Positions 20,483 to 35,365 of a stretch of DNA of 64,000 bases are shown here, one piece after another. The notes under the pieces were generated by a model that saw only the letters and a list, made by a program, of their open reading frames with translations, had not been told where the DNA came from and made no database searches. The position numbers and the translations under genes were made by a program. Source of the stretch: Acanthochromis polyacanthus (taxonomy: Eukaryota > Chordata > Actinopteri > Pomacentridae); NCBI RefSeq assembly GCF_021347895.1, contig NC_067129.1, positions 35,374,604-35,438,603 on the forward strand. The letters are read 5' to 3'. Positions within the stretch are counted from its first letter, which is position 1. Each line of letters opens with the position of its first letter.

Positions 20483-21643
20483 TAGTTCAGGTCAACATTT
20501 CAGAGCAATACTACAAGAAATGAGTGTTTCACACATGTATTTGTACTGCTATGGCCAGGCGCTGTCAATTTTGGACACCCTCTGTACATCCTCTGCACAC
20601 CCTGGGCAAAAATGGTATATGTTCGTTTTATAGCCCATTTTCACATTATTTTCACTCCAAAAACTCATAAAGAACTCAAAAAATCACTTCAGATAAGCTT
20701 CAGTGTGGGATCAGACACAATAGACTCGGAGGGGGAGGGACAGGCTGCAGATTCTGCCCGCAGCCGAGGTGTGAAACATCACACAACCCCGCTGTCAGAG
20801 GCTCTATTTATAATTCTGCTATTCAGCAGGCTCATTGGCTATCAGCCCTGTCAGTCAAACGTTTCCTCTGACGTGATTTGCTCAGTATTTACTGACGAAA
20901 TAAGGTAGGTCCAGATCGGTCAGTCTCGGCTACGGTTGGCCGTTTAGGGCTCGAAGGCAGGCCAGAGTCACTTGATTGGTTGAAACGCAGTGTAAACATA
21001 AAGGAAAGACTTCAGTCGCCATTTTGAGTCCAAGACCACATGGATCTGTGCACGCTGAATAAAAATATGGGCATAAATACAGTGAATATGAAACGCGCAG
21101 CGCTGCCACACGCCGTGTGCACACACGGAGCCGAGCTATTTGTGGATTATTTACTTATTTCAAGACATGTTTTGGACAAAATATTGTACTTGCTAGTATT
21201 TTCTGGATGCCGAAGCTTGGATTCTGGTCGGTTTTTGTGGATTATTTTCATCTTTTTTTTTTTTGGACTATTTTATTTTCAGTTTTACAATATTTACAAA
21301 CATATCACCATACGAACAATATCTTGATATAACACAAGGTAAGGTAAGGCATGAAGGGTAAACTTCCTTACCTTAAAAAAGAGCCCCCCCCCACCCACCC
21401 AAGAGAACTAAATAAATTTAAAAAATACTAATAAAAAAATAATTAAAAAAATACAGTCAGTGTACAACGTAATACAAACAACTATATTAAATACTTGGAG
21501 TAAGAGATGTACCGATATGGTCTAAATATGGCTGCCAAGTTTTCAAAAACGTGTTGTATTGATTTCTGAGACAATATGTGATTTTTTCCAAGGGGATGCA
21601 ACTATTCATCTCAAAAGACCACCTGTCAATAGAAGTAGGGGAA

Positions 21644-24564
21644 TCAGATTTCCATGACACTGCAATACACTTCCTGGCCACACAGAGCAACCTGCATAAA
21701 CTTGAGTTGTGCACTGTTTAGAGAAGCATCAATACAGGTAAAATTCCCCAATAAACACAGTTCTGGGTCCAGTGGGACATTAACTCCTGTGATCCTGGTT
21801 AAAGTAGAACAGATATCATGCCAGAAAGGCCTAACTTTGTTACAGTGCCAGGTACAATGTAGAAAGGAACCAACTTCAGTATCATATCTGAAGCACATCT
21901 CTGACAGGTCAGATTTGAATGAATGTAACTTTTCCGGAGTAAGGTATAACTGATGTTGAATATTATAGTTGATCAGTCTATACCGGGCATTGATAGTAGT
22001 TGACAAGCCTCTCTGACATAAATCTGCCCAAAGCTGTTCATCAATTGTGACACCAAGATCCGACTCCCATTTCATTCTAGACTTATGCAAACCTGGTTTT
22101 GGGCATTCATTCATCAACAGGCGATACATTTTAGAAATGAATTTATATGTGTTCCCCTCACAAAGAAATCTCTCAATATCATTCATGACAGGCAAAGTCA
22201 GTTCAGGACCGAGATTAGCTCTCAGAAAGGATCTTATCTGGAGATAACAGAAAAAGGTCTGATTGGACAAGTTATATTTCCTCTTCAGGTGTTCAAATGA
22301 CATGAAAAGTCCTTTGTCAAAACAGTCCTCCAAGTGTTGGATTCCTTTATGATGCCATATATCCAGAATCTTATTGTCAATAGTCATGGTTATAAGTTCA
22401 TTTTGTTTTAAAGGTGTTTTAGGTGACAATTCAACCTTCAATCCAAGACTTTTGTGAACCTCATACCAAATTTTAATCAGATGCCTCAATATAGGATTAT
22501 CTGTCCTCTTGTTTATAGTTCCAGAATTATGTTTATAAATGAAGTCACTGTGGACCTTTTCTTTCAGGGGATGCAGCCCAATATGTGTCCAAGAGGGAGC
22601 GTCACTGCCCTCAAAAAAGGATGAAACAAACCTCATTTGAGCTGCCAAGTAGTAATTTTTAAAACTGGGTAACCGAAGTCCCCCTGAACCATAGTCCCAC
22701 GTCAACTTTATCATGGATATCCGGGGTGCTTTACAGTTCCAGATGAATTGTCTAACATATCTATTAAGAGTTTTAAAAAAGGATTGTGGAAGTGGAATAG
22801 GCAGGGATTGAAACAAATATTGCAATCTTGGTTGTACATTCATTTTAATACAATTAACTCTGCCAATCAAAGTGAGAGGCAAACCCATCCACCTATGTAA
22901 ATCATCTTCAATCTTCCTGAGCAGTGGGAGGTAATTCAATTTATACAGGTTTTTAAGGTTATTGTCTACAGTTATCCCAAGGTATTTTATACCATCAATA
23001 GGCCATCTAAATACACTCCTGTGCTGAAGGTTGGAGTGGTCGAAATTTGTCAATGAAATAATTTCACTTTTTTCCAAATTCACCTTATAACCTGAAATAC
23101 TCCCATAGGTATTTAATATAGTTTGTAATTTGGAAAGAGAGTTACCAGGGTCTTTTAAGTATAAAATAATGTCATCTGCTAGGAGATTAATTTTATGAAC
23201 TGTCTGACCCACCTGAAAGCCCTTCACATCTGGATCTTGTCTAATTGCCTCAGCTAAGGGCTCGATCGCCAAGACAAAAAGTGCAGGAGACAAAGGGCAT
23301 CCCTGTCGACTCGATCGACTTAAAGAGAATGTAGATGAAATCTGTCCATTGGTGCTGATTCTTGCCTGCGGTTTATGGTAGAGAGTTTGAACCCAATTAA
23401 TAAATAGTGGGCCAAACCCAAACTTGGCCAACACTTTAAATAAATATGGCCATTCCAACCTATCAAAGGCTTTTTCAGCGTCTAAAGCCACAGCTATGCT
23501 GGGCTCTGTTTCAGATTTTGTTAAGTGAATAATACTAAAGAGTCTACATTGGTTATTAGTTGAGGAGCGTTTTGAAATAAAGCCACTCTGGTCTGAATTT
23601 ATTAGTTGTGGCAGGTATTGTCCAAGTCTGTTAGCCAGGGCCTTGGAAATCAATTTATAATCTGTATTTAACAATGAAATTGGCCGATATGAAGAGCATT
23701 TCAATGGATCTCTATTTTTTTTGTAAATTACAGTGATTATGGCTGTAGAGAATGATTCAGGAAGTGTTTGAGTCTTAGAGGCTAAGTTAATAACGTCCAT
23801 GAGAAGTGGGAGGAGTAAATCCTTAAATTCCCTATAAAATTCTGGAGGAAACCCATCCTCCCCCAGTGACCTGCCTGCCTGCAATGAGCCCAGAGCTTTT
23901 TCAATTTCTTTTAGTGTGAAGGGGAGATCAAGACTATTCTGATCTTCCTGGCCAAGCTTAGGAAGTTCAATCGTGGACAAGAATGTATCAATGTTACTCA
24001 AGTTTTCTGGCGGTTCTGATGTATATAAATGTGTGTAAAACTGTTTAAATGAGTCATTAATTTCTTTTGGATTATGTGATATAGAGCCTGTTTCAGTTTG
24101 AATTGAATTAATTGTCCTAGAGCTTTCTTCTTTTCTTAATTGCCAAGACAAAATTTTATGTGCCTTTTCTCCCAGTTCGTAATATTTTTGTTTGCTTCTC
24201 AAAATGTTCTTTTCAATTTTATAAGTATGCAATGTGTTATATCGAACTTTTTATTTACTAATAACTGGTGTACTTCTTTAGATCTGGATTTTTGAAACTC
24301 CTTTTCCAGTTTCAAAATGTCAGTTTCCAATTCTTCTATTTCTGCCATGTATTTCTTTTTAATACCTTTGGTATAAGAGATTATTTGTCCCCTTGAAAAA
24401 GCTTTAAGGGTGTCCCATAATATAAAACTATTGGGAGCAGAAGCATAGTTTGTCTCACAGAACAGCCCAATCTGATCTCTTATGAATGAGCAGAAATCTG
24501 GTTTTTGAAGAAGAGTAGGGTTCAAACGCCATCTATATGTATTTGTCACTTTTTCTGGCATATA
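21644..24564 (-). pseudogene. L1 ORF2: reverse transcriptase and C-terminal domain, 5' truncated
   Basis: The long frame 24232-21644 (862 codons) holds the whole reverse transcriptase: GEDGFPPEFYREF (about residue 130), YRPISLLNTDYKLISKALA, DQSGFI, ALDAEKAFDRLEWPYLF (first aspartate), RQGCPLSPALFVLAIEPLA and the catalytic LLADDIILYL at about residue 355. The C-terminal region ends with a Cys/His segment (FLHCTWHCNKVRPFW). An upstream piece (24564-24199) continues the protein in another frame, so a frameshift lies near 24215. The endonuclease is absent. Leucine before ADD is shared with the other L1 in this window. Confidence 0.9.
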
Positions 24565-26198
<1,634 letters not shown>

Positions 26199-26419
26199 TA
26201 TGTGTCCCTTTAAATTTTTTTTGTTTGTTGGAGAAATGTGTTTATATTACCCGCTGTGGTAATCACATCTGAAAGTGGTTTATACCGGCGGATTCATGAG
26301 AATCTAAGCTTTCCATCGGTGTATAGTGTTTGAATCATCGCATTGGCAGTGTCGTTCTATTTCGAAAAATGCTTATGCAGATATCAAAACGCCCCGCCCG
26401 CAGGCCGCTGAACCACAAC

Positions 26420-26575
26420 GGGCTAGGGACACCTTGGACCAGTCGCCAGTCTATTGCAGGGCTACATATAGAGACATATAATCACACTTGCATTCACATA
26501 GAATCACCAGTTAATCTCAGCATGTTTTTGGACTGTAGGAGGGAGCAGAAGTATCTGGAGAAAACCAACATGATA
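26420..26575 (-). mobile_element. SINE/L2-tail fragment, reverse orientation
   Basis: The reverse complement contains TTTTCTCCAGATACTTCTGC, the TCCTACAGTCCAAAAACATG and GCAATAGACTGGCGACTGG blocks. These correspond to the central and tail parts of the SINE at 4888-5203. The tRNA-like head is absent, so this is a fragment. Confidence 0.65.
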
Positions 26576-27900
26576 TACAGAAATATATTATTATACTGAA
26601 ATAGAAGAAGAAATAAAAGAATCCTGAAATAAGTAAACACACTATAACAACAAGCCACACAAACACACATAAAGTAAAAATAAGCCCAGATTCCACCATT
26701 AACATTTTCTCAAACATTCATTTAATGGAAATTACAAGGTTGCAAATGGATGATTTTCGGACTTTTAGTGTATTTTACTGTGACAAGGACAAAAGACATT
26801 AAAAAGCTCTTCCTACTAATGAACAGACTGTTGTGATGCTTCTTTGAGTTTTCCCTTTCTCTCTCTCTCTGTGGTGCATTATGCTGCTGTGATCGGAAAT
26901 CGATACTACAAACCACCAGTTTGTTCTGTAATCATTGGAAGTACTCTAATACTTTGGAGGCTTTTGTTCTTTGGAAACTTTAACCTTGATCTAATAAAAA
27001 TTCTTCTGCCTCCACAACTGACTAAAAATATACAGCACTTTAGTGCAGTTGACCAAAAACAACTGCTATCATGACACAAAAACCACACAGAGATGTAGAA
27101 TAAAATGCTTTTTAGAATATATTGAAACATTTTTGAAAAAAGATTTAAAAAACAGTTTTGTCAACTGATTATGTCAGCCTTGATGCTGAGAGTGTACAGA
27201 ACCTATGCAGCTTACTTGTGATGTTGACTGGCTGCAATGCAAAGAACATTAAAAGTTTGGTATTACTGGTTATCCAGCAACTAAACCAACAATTAGCAAA
27301 CCAGAATTAAAAATCTGTGCATTGGCAGCTAACCAAAAATATACTGTATTTATTTTACAGGATATAATTGTTTTGTAAACAGAAATAGTACAAATGTGGT
27401 TTAGTCAGTACCTGATTTGTTTAAAGACATGCAGTATTTACAACCCTGGAGAGTAAATCTTTTAAATTTCAAATTTAAAGTGATCAGATATGCGAGTATA
27501 TTATCTGTTTTCTTTCCACTGTTGAAACAGATAATGCAGGCTGTTCAAATAAGCACATTCATACTAACAATGCAGTAGCCTGAATTTACAGTATCCACAC
27601 TGCGGTGGCCTGCTGGTGGCAAACCCTTTGCTTGCTCCTAAAATGGCTCCGTATTAGTGTTACAGCGGCCCAGTGTTCATCCATTATGCCTCTAAGTGGG
27701 ATTATAAGCTGTTGTGTTTGTTTGTCCATTGAGTGATGTTGATAGATTCTCTGCTGCTCTGGGTGAAATAAATGTCAAGAGCCGTTTCTGAGTCCCAGTC
27801 CAACTCTGTCTAAATATAAAGACAATGAGAGGAGCCTTTTTCTTCCTGAGGATCATTTGAAAACTACAAATATCCCACCGCTTATTGTAATATTTATGCA
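26576..27900. other. Intergenic, no gene seen
   Basis: AT-rich sequence with only short frames lacking recognisable content. I find no LTR, TIR or RNA gene. Confidence 0.45.
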
Positions 27901-28117
27901 CCTAGAATTACCTGTGAACACCTTAGCGACACTCGTTGCTATTTTAACTTAGCTGTTTTTGTAAATGTATATTATATTGTATATTAGCATGTTTTTTGTA
28001 TATGTACTTGTTTATTTGTTCTCTTTCTTCCTGTTGGGTCTTCTTGCTAGGTCATTATTGTAAACGAGAAATTATTCTCAACTGATCTTACCTGGTAAAA
28101 TAAAGAATACATTTTTT
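27901..28117 (+). mobile_element. LINE 3' tail (Rex1-like)
   Basis: It contains TAGGTCATTATTGTAAACGAGAAATT...TTACCTGGTAAAATAAAG, a tail common to Rex1-related fish LINEs. No coding part remains. It ends against T-rich sequence where the large L1 may begin. Confidence 0.55.
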
Positions 28118-28439
28118 TTAAAAGTCCTTTTTTTTCTTCCCTTTTTTTTGTCTGCATTTATTCTCATTGTTAAACTCCACAGAAAGGGTGTCAATACTTT
28201 ATGAGATTAATGCATATTTTAGTCTTGCAGCCAAATATTTTATTATTTAGTGCATGCGTGTGACCATCACCAGCCTTCCCTGAAAGCTAAGCTGACTTTC
28301 TTTATTACAAATCCCTGTAAAGAGCCAGGGAGGGCAGTGCTACACCTCAGTGGTAACATGCAGGGAAACAAAGGGTGGACAAGGACGAGACAGGACGGAC
28401 AGGGACAAGGAACTAGTAAGCGGTGCTATTACATCTGAA

Positions 28440-31155
28440 GAATATCAGATGCTGTGTTATTCCCGACTATTAATTACCCATCAATAAGACAAAACAAACA
28501 CACACAAAACCCCCCCAGAAAAACCAAACAAACAAAAGGGATAATCAAATGAATAAATAGCCAAACGGTACTGAACACCATAGTTGTGGGTGTCATGTCA
28601 GTATAGAGTGGAATAGGCCAGAAGAAGATACTAGAGAAAAGGAGAGTGGGTTTAGTGTGAGTTTAGACTCTGGAGAGAGTCTCAGCACATTCTGGCGGGT
28701 CCCATCACTTCTCAACAGTGGAACTTGACAGGAGCTGGTAGGACCTGAACAAACATGCACATGCAAGTGTGAAGGACCCTGAGGCCCAGAACAGCTATGA
28801 AGGCAAGGCAGAACCAGGCTGTGAGCCCCCCCCCCCCAGGCTGCAGGAGCCACGGGGTGGCACCCCAGAGAGCAACCAGGACCACCGTGTACCACACAGA
28901 CCCCGAAGACAAGAGGGAGCAGTTACTGACACCCCCAGCACGCCAGAACCGACCCAGGCAGCCCAGGGCAGGAGGACCCACCCGCCACTCATGCCCCAAC
29001 CCCGCCCATCCCAGCCCCCACCGGGACCCCGCACCTCACCACAACACCCGCCCACCCCCCACCCACACCCCACCCACACCCCATCCCAAGGGAGCCAACG
29101 GCCCCATGCAGCCAGGAAGCCAGACACAGGGGCAGAGCCTCCTACCGAAGGGACGGCAACCAGCCCATCACTGGGCAGGCCGCCACCGGAGGCCAGAGGG
29201 AACCGGAGCCGGGTCCCAATGCGTGTCCAGAGGGCGAAAATGGACAGAGCGGTGGGGCCCTGCGACGCCAACGGGGAGGCACCCCGCATACCCCCCACAC
29301 CAGCCCCTGGGCAAGCACAGCACACCCAAGGCCCCCACATCCCACGACACGAACCGACCCCCCCACCAGGACAGAGCCACCACACACCACCAGCCCACGT
29401 CACAGCCACCGTGCCCACCAGGACAGCCGATCCAGACCCCGCAGCCCACCAAGAGCCACCGCACCAGCCGGGACCCATCGGGCATGCAGGAGAACCCCCA
29501 CCTGCCACAACCCCCCAGCCCCGGGGACCCCCAGCCACAGCGACACGGACGATGGTACACCCCGCCGCCCCATAGCCGTAAGGGGGCCAGATCCCACCAG
29601 AGAGGCCATAGCTGTGAAACCCACCCATTACTACCCTATTAATACGTTTTCCGATCCCTGACAGGAAACATTATCCTGGCACCGTGATAGTGTAACCCTG
29701 AGTGTCATGTGGTGCATTAAAAGTGGGGAGGCTGGGTGAGGCATCAGTCATCCCAGACCTACCCCCAAGGTGAGTGTGTGTGGTGCATTGAAAACAAAGA
29801 TTGGAGAGCAGGGGAGGCAGGTAAAAGGGTGATGAGGGGGAGACAGGGCCGTATAGCCTTGCCACCCGCCCCTCCACAGTGCCCATCGTTTCCACCCCCA
29901 TCTGCCCTTGGGGCCCTAACTGTTGTGTCCCTATATGTGCCTAGAGGTTGCTATTTCCAGTGAGGTGTGAAAAGTGTGAAGTGCACAATAAGAGGCAGTC
30001 TGGTGTGGATCCGGCCCAAGAGGACAGAGTAGTGGGGGAGACAGGTAGCAAGATCACCGTTACTGATGCAGGGGGACCCCAGAGCCAAGAGGCAAGGGGC
30101 CAGGGAGAGCCCACACGAGCCAACCGGACCAGCCAGCACAACAACCCCCGGAAGCTGCAGATCAGAGCAGCGCCCTGGCAGACACCATAGCCCCAACACG
30201 GGCCAGCCGCATGCAGCACTCCACCCCGAAGGGGGGACCAGGCCGCGCCACAAGGAAGCGAGGGCCACAAGCCGCCACGCCCACCCAGGAGCCGGCATGC
30301 CAAGGACGCAGGGCACCCACCCCGCAGCACCCCCGAGACCCCACCCACCCCACCACACCCCAGGACAGCACCAGGCCTGGACGGAGGCCCCCAGCCAGCA
30401 GAAACTGGACTCCAGTGGTGGCATGCAGGCCAGGATCAAGGCCTGTGACCAGAGGAGCCATAGCCACCCCTCCAGAGAGACCAAACAGCCTCCACGCTAG
30501 ACCCCCCAATCCGCGGAGGGCCGTAGGCCCCCCCCCAGGGGAGGGAGAGGGGCGAGGAGGAGCGGGGAGGCAGGAGAGGAGGGAGGAGGAGGGAAGCGGA
30601 GCAGGAAGGGACAGGGGAGCAACAGAGGGACCAACCCACCCCAAACCCCAGGAATATCACTTGGTTGCAAACAGACAATCTCTCCAATTATGTAAATGTA
30701 GTTTTCAATCTTTGTGTTTGTTCCTGTTTGAAAATTGTGGTGTATCTGATTATTTAAGATGCACTCCAGAAGAGATCAGCCGCCGACACCCCCGAGGCCC
30801 CGGGAGAGCGTGCAGACCCAGCAGACCCAGAGCTCAAAGGGGGAGACACCGGAGACACCCACCCCCAGGGAGAGGGGCCCGAGCCACCCCGACCCCGCAG
30901 AGCCAGAAAGCAACCCCGGGAACCATAGGGAAAGGACACCACCAGTGCATGCACACGGTCTTGAAGTCCATGGTGCTATCAATCTTTGAGAGTTGGAGGG
31001 TTAATAAACTGAAATAGAGCAGAGGAAAGTTAAACCAAATGCACAGACAGAACAGGTATCAATTTTTTTTTAATGAGGGCAGTGGCATACGCCCACATAC
31101 AAGCAGAAGCTATAGATTAATATTTAATGAATTAATAAATGGAGACCACTTTTCT
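28440..31155 (-). other. L1 3' UTR with extreme C-rich/G-rich strand bias
   Basis: From 28820 to 29570 and 30060 to 30640 the plus strand is packed with C runs (CCCCACCC-type), so the L1 RNA strand has many G runs able to form quadruplexes. A purine-rich block lies at 30540-30625. Long frames here are open in several phases on both strands and reflect composition, not genes. Placement directly after the ORF2 stop at 31156 supports a 3' UTR. Mammalian L1 3' UTRs also carry G-rich tracts. Confidence 0.65.
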
Positions 31156-34100
31156 TTAAATGAGTTCAATTGTTTTTTTCCGGATAGTGGATGTTCTCTC
31201 CAGTGAAATGTGTTCTGTGAGGAGGTTCAGCCAATGGAAGATGTTGAGGGCTTTCTTATCTTTCCAGTTAACTAAAACAGTTTTTTTGGCAATGGCGATA
31301 GCTGCGAGTGTGGGTTGGATATGAATGTCTGGTAAGGCTGTTAGCGTTAGGTCACCAATTAGAGAAATGTTCGGGGAATGTGGAATCCCACAGCCCAAAA
31401 TATCGGAGAGTTTCTGTGTGATTAGTGCCCAGAATTGATAGACGTGTGTATATAGCCAAAGAGCGTGAAAGTATGTGTCAGCTATGTTTTGGGTGCACTG
31501 AGTACAAGTGTCTGAGTGTGAGAAGCCCATCTTATACCAGTTATATTGGGTTATATGCATTCTATGAAGAACCTTAAATTGGATCAGTTGTAAGTTGGTG
31601 TTTTTTGTTATTTTAAATGTGTTTTCACAGATCTGGGTCCAAAAATCAGAGTCAAAGGATTTGGATAAGTCTTTTTCCCATTTGTGAGTTGGTAGGTGAA
31701 TAGAGTCTGTCTTTGAAAGTAAACTATAAATTTTTGAGAGGTTCTTTTTTTTTTTTTGGAGACAGTTTCGTAATGTATTTGACAAATTCAGGTGGCTGTA
31801 AATCAGTTGGCTGTGAAGTAGACTGAAGCGATGGAATTCTACTTGTAAGCGTCTTCTTTACCTGTAGGTAATGGAGGAAGTTTCCATTTCTTATTTCAAA
31901 TGTTTGGAATAAGTTTATATACGTCCTAAATATGTTATTATCAAAAAGGTGATGGAGGGGGATGACTCCTCTCTCTGCCCATGTCCTGAAATAAAGAGCT
32001 ATTTTATTGTTTGCAAAATCAGGATTGTGCCAGATTGGGGACAGTATACTGGGTTTTAATTGGGAGCCTGTGACCGCCGACGTTTTCCACCAAGCAGACA
32101 AGGTGGAAGTGATCACTGGGTTCTTGAAGCAGGAGTGATGGGCAGAAGTGGCAGAAGGGCAGAAGTGATAAAGGGCAGGTCAGAGATTTTGATCTGGTTA
32201 CAATCTAACTGTTCTAGTTCCAGTCAGGAGTTATATTCTTCATGTGGGTGAATCCATTTAGTGATATACTGTCATTGGTTGGCTAAATAATAATACATGA
32301 AGTTGGGGGCTCCCAGCCCCCCTTCGGGTTTATTCCTCTGGAGGGTTGTCAAGCTGATTTTAGCCTTTTTGTTCTTTGAATAGAATTTACCAATGGCAGA
32401 GTCTAACGATTGAAACCACTTTGATGTGGGTTTAAATGGAATCATGGAAAAGAGATAGTTGATTTTAGGTAATATTTTCATTTTGACTGTAGCTATTCGT
32501 CCCAAAAGGGAGATGGGTAGGTTATTCCATCGCCTTAGATCTTCACAAACTTTGTCCAAAAGTGGGATGTAGTTCAGGTGAACTAGCTCTGAGAGTTTGG
32601 AGGAAATATTTATGCCCAGATATCTGATGTTGCCAGTAGGAATAGAATAATGCGAGTTTTGGACTGTGTGATTCCATGAGTTTTCTGTTAAAGGTAATAT
32701 GATTGATTTTGACCAGTTGATGGAGTAGTCTGAAAGGTTAAATACTTCCTTCACTGAGGTTTTCGGTTCTTGTAGGTAAAGTAGAATGTCATCTGCTTAT
32801 AGGTTAATTTTGTGTTCAGACTCCAAAGCGCAGATACCTTTGATATCAGTGCTCTGACGTACAGCTGTTGCTAATGGTTCGATAAAGATCGCAAACAATA
32901 AAGGAGAGAGTGGGCATCCTTGTCTCGTTCCCCTTTGCAAACTGAAACTTTGTGAAGTGATCCCATTAGTGGTGACTGTAGCCTTGGGTGAGTTGCACAG
33001 AGCCGATATCCACTGGATAAACGACTCTCCGAAGCCAAATTTGCGGAGCACAGCGAAGAGAAAAGACCAGTTGACTTTGTCACAGGCTTTTTCTGCATCC
33101 AGTGACATAACGATAGCTTCTTTGTTGTGGTTGTTGCGTCAAAGAGATTAGATTAAGAAGTCTTCTGATATTGTTGGTGGAGTGCCGGCCATTTATAAAA
33201 CCTGTTTGATCAGAGTGTATTATTGACGGGATAATTTTCTCCAACCTGGAGGCGAGTGCTTTTGAGATTATTTTTATGTCAGTGTTGATTAGTGACAGAG
33301 GTCGATAGCTGGAGGGAAGTGTACGATCTTTGTCTGGTTTCAATAATAATTTAACTGCAGCTGTATTCATGTGCGAACTTATATAACCATTATTTTTAAT
33401 CTCTGTCACTGTCCTGAAGAAAAGAGGTTCTAACATTGACCAGAAATGTTTAAGAAATTCAGCAGGGAAGCCATCAGGACCAGGTGCCTTGCCTGTTGGC
33501 ACACTGTCTAATGCACACTGTAATTCTTTGATAGACAATGGAGCATCTAGTGTGTCTCTGTAATCTGACGTTAATTCGGGCAAGTTTAGATTGTCAAGAA
33601 AGTTATGAATATCTTCTTCAACTGTTGATGAGTATAAACTCCGGTAATAGTTATAGAAAGTCTGATTAATTTCCTGGGGTGACTGAGTGTATTTTCCTGA
33701 GGGATCCTGAATTGCTGTTATGAAGGATTTTTCTTTATTGCACTGGAGTTGGTTCGCAAGAAATTCTCCTGATTTATTGCTGTGTTTGAAATCATTATAT
33801 CTCAGTTGTTGTAATAAGAACTCTGTTTTCTTTGATAAGATATTATCAAGTTTTAGTTTAACATTTTGTAGTTCAGACCATAATTGATCACTTGGATTTA
33901 TTGCATAGTTCTATGTAAGTTCTTTAATTTTTTCCTCAGTTTCTTCCTGTAGTTGTTGATCCTTTTTTTCTTATAAGAGGAGTACGATATTATTTTGCCT
34001 CCGATTACGGCTTTTCCAGTTTCCCAAAGTAAAGATGGAGATACATCATTAGAGTCATTGTTTTTTAGAAAGTCTGCCCACTCACTTCTTATTATTCGAT

Positions 34101-34309
34101 CAAATTCCTGGTCTTTGAGTAGAGAGATGTTGAGGTGCCAAGTCTGAGGAGGTTTAGGGATGGAATCTGTTTGCAGGCTGAGAGATCCCACCGAGCATTT
34201 TTCGGTCTAAACGACGTCTAAATGTTCCTTAGACATCTAGTCTAAAATTGGTGTATCAGAGGTCTAAAAGTGAAAGTTTTTTAGACGTCTAAATTTAGAC
34301 GTTTAAATT

Positions 34310-34745
34310 TAAGACGTTTATCCGACGTTCGTGCTTATACCGAATATAAACCCAGGTATACACTTAGACGTTTATTATACGTCTAAACAACATGTATTTA
34401 TAGACATTCAGACGTTGAAATCACGTACAGCAGACGGCTAAATTCACACGTTTAAATTCTAGACCAGGGGTGTCAAACTCAGTTCCTGGAGGGCCACTAT
34501 CCTGCATGTTTTAGATGTTTCCCTCTTCCAACACACCTGACTCAAATGATCAGCTTATCATCAAGCTCAGCAGAAACCTGATAACGAGCCTGATTATTTG
34601 AATCAGGTGTGTTGGAAGAGGGAAACATCTAAAACATGCAGGATAGTGGCCCTCCAGGAACGGAGTTTGACACCCCTGTTCTCGACGTTTATATCTGACG
34701 TTCATGCTTATCCCGAATATAAACACAGGTAAACACTTAGACGTT
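34310..34745 (-). repeat. 149-bp subterminal repeat of copy B, two units with MITE between
   Basis: Two units marked by CACTTAGACGTTTATTATA at 34361 and 34734. Their 373-bp distance equals one 149-bp unit plus the MITE and its duplication, within 2 bp. Confidence 0.8.
34465..34678. mobile_element. Palindromic hAT-like MITE, orthologous to the one in copy A
   Basis: CAGGGGTGTCAAACTC...TTTGACACCCCTG, near-perfect palindrome, flanked by TTCTAGAC (34457-34464) and TTCTCGAC (34679-34686). It lies at the same place in the 149-bp unit as the MITE at 12526-12739. Confidence 0.9.
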
Positions 34746-35365
34746 TATTATATGTCTATTAGCGATGTAGTCTAAATTTAGACGTCTAAAAAACTTTCAT
34801 TTTTAGACCTGTGGTATACCTATTTTAGACTACACGTCTAATAGACGTGTATTAGATATCTATCAGACCAACAAAAAAAAAGGTCAGTGGTTTCCTATCA
34901 ATACTGTAATAAACTGACAATCATTAATGCATATTTGACCCAAATTCAAATAAAGTAATTAGAATTTGGCAATTTATAAAAAATATTCACAATAAAAATG
35001 TAAAAAAAAAAAAAGTACTGTAGACAAAAATCTCTCACACAAAAAAAAAGCCTACATGAGAAATTACCTGCAATTCTTACCTTGATGTACTCTCAGGATG
35101 TCCCTACTATTTCGCCAATGTCTCTCTTTCTGGACCTTTCACGATACATTTCTAATCTAATGTCATGCTTTTTCATAATTTAACACTAATCTACATTTGT
35201 CATCAGTAGACTGGAATTGCAGTTACAGTACATTATTCATTCAGAATACAACCATTACAATCATGGACTTGGCATAATTTTTCTTTAATGTTACACAAAT
35301 AGAACATAAATTTAAACCTTGAACTTGGAAAAATTAAAACAATTCAAAATAAACTGAACAAAATA

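Noticed and set aside
28769..29642. Overlapping long frames on both strands (268-281 codons)
   Set aside because: C-rich DNA without A/T-rich stop codons is open in several phases at once. The translations are Pro/His or Gly/Trp low complexity and the region is the L1 3' UTR.
30066..31017. Arg/Pro-rich frames of 144-268 codons
   Set aside because: Same reason: compositional openness in the G/C-skewed L1 3' UTR.
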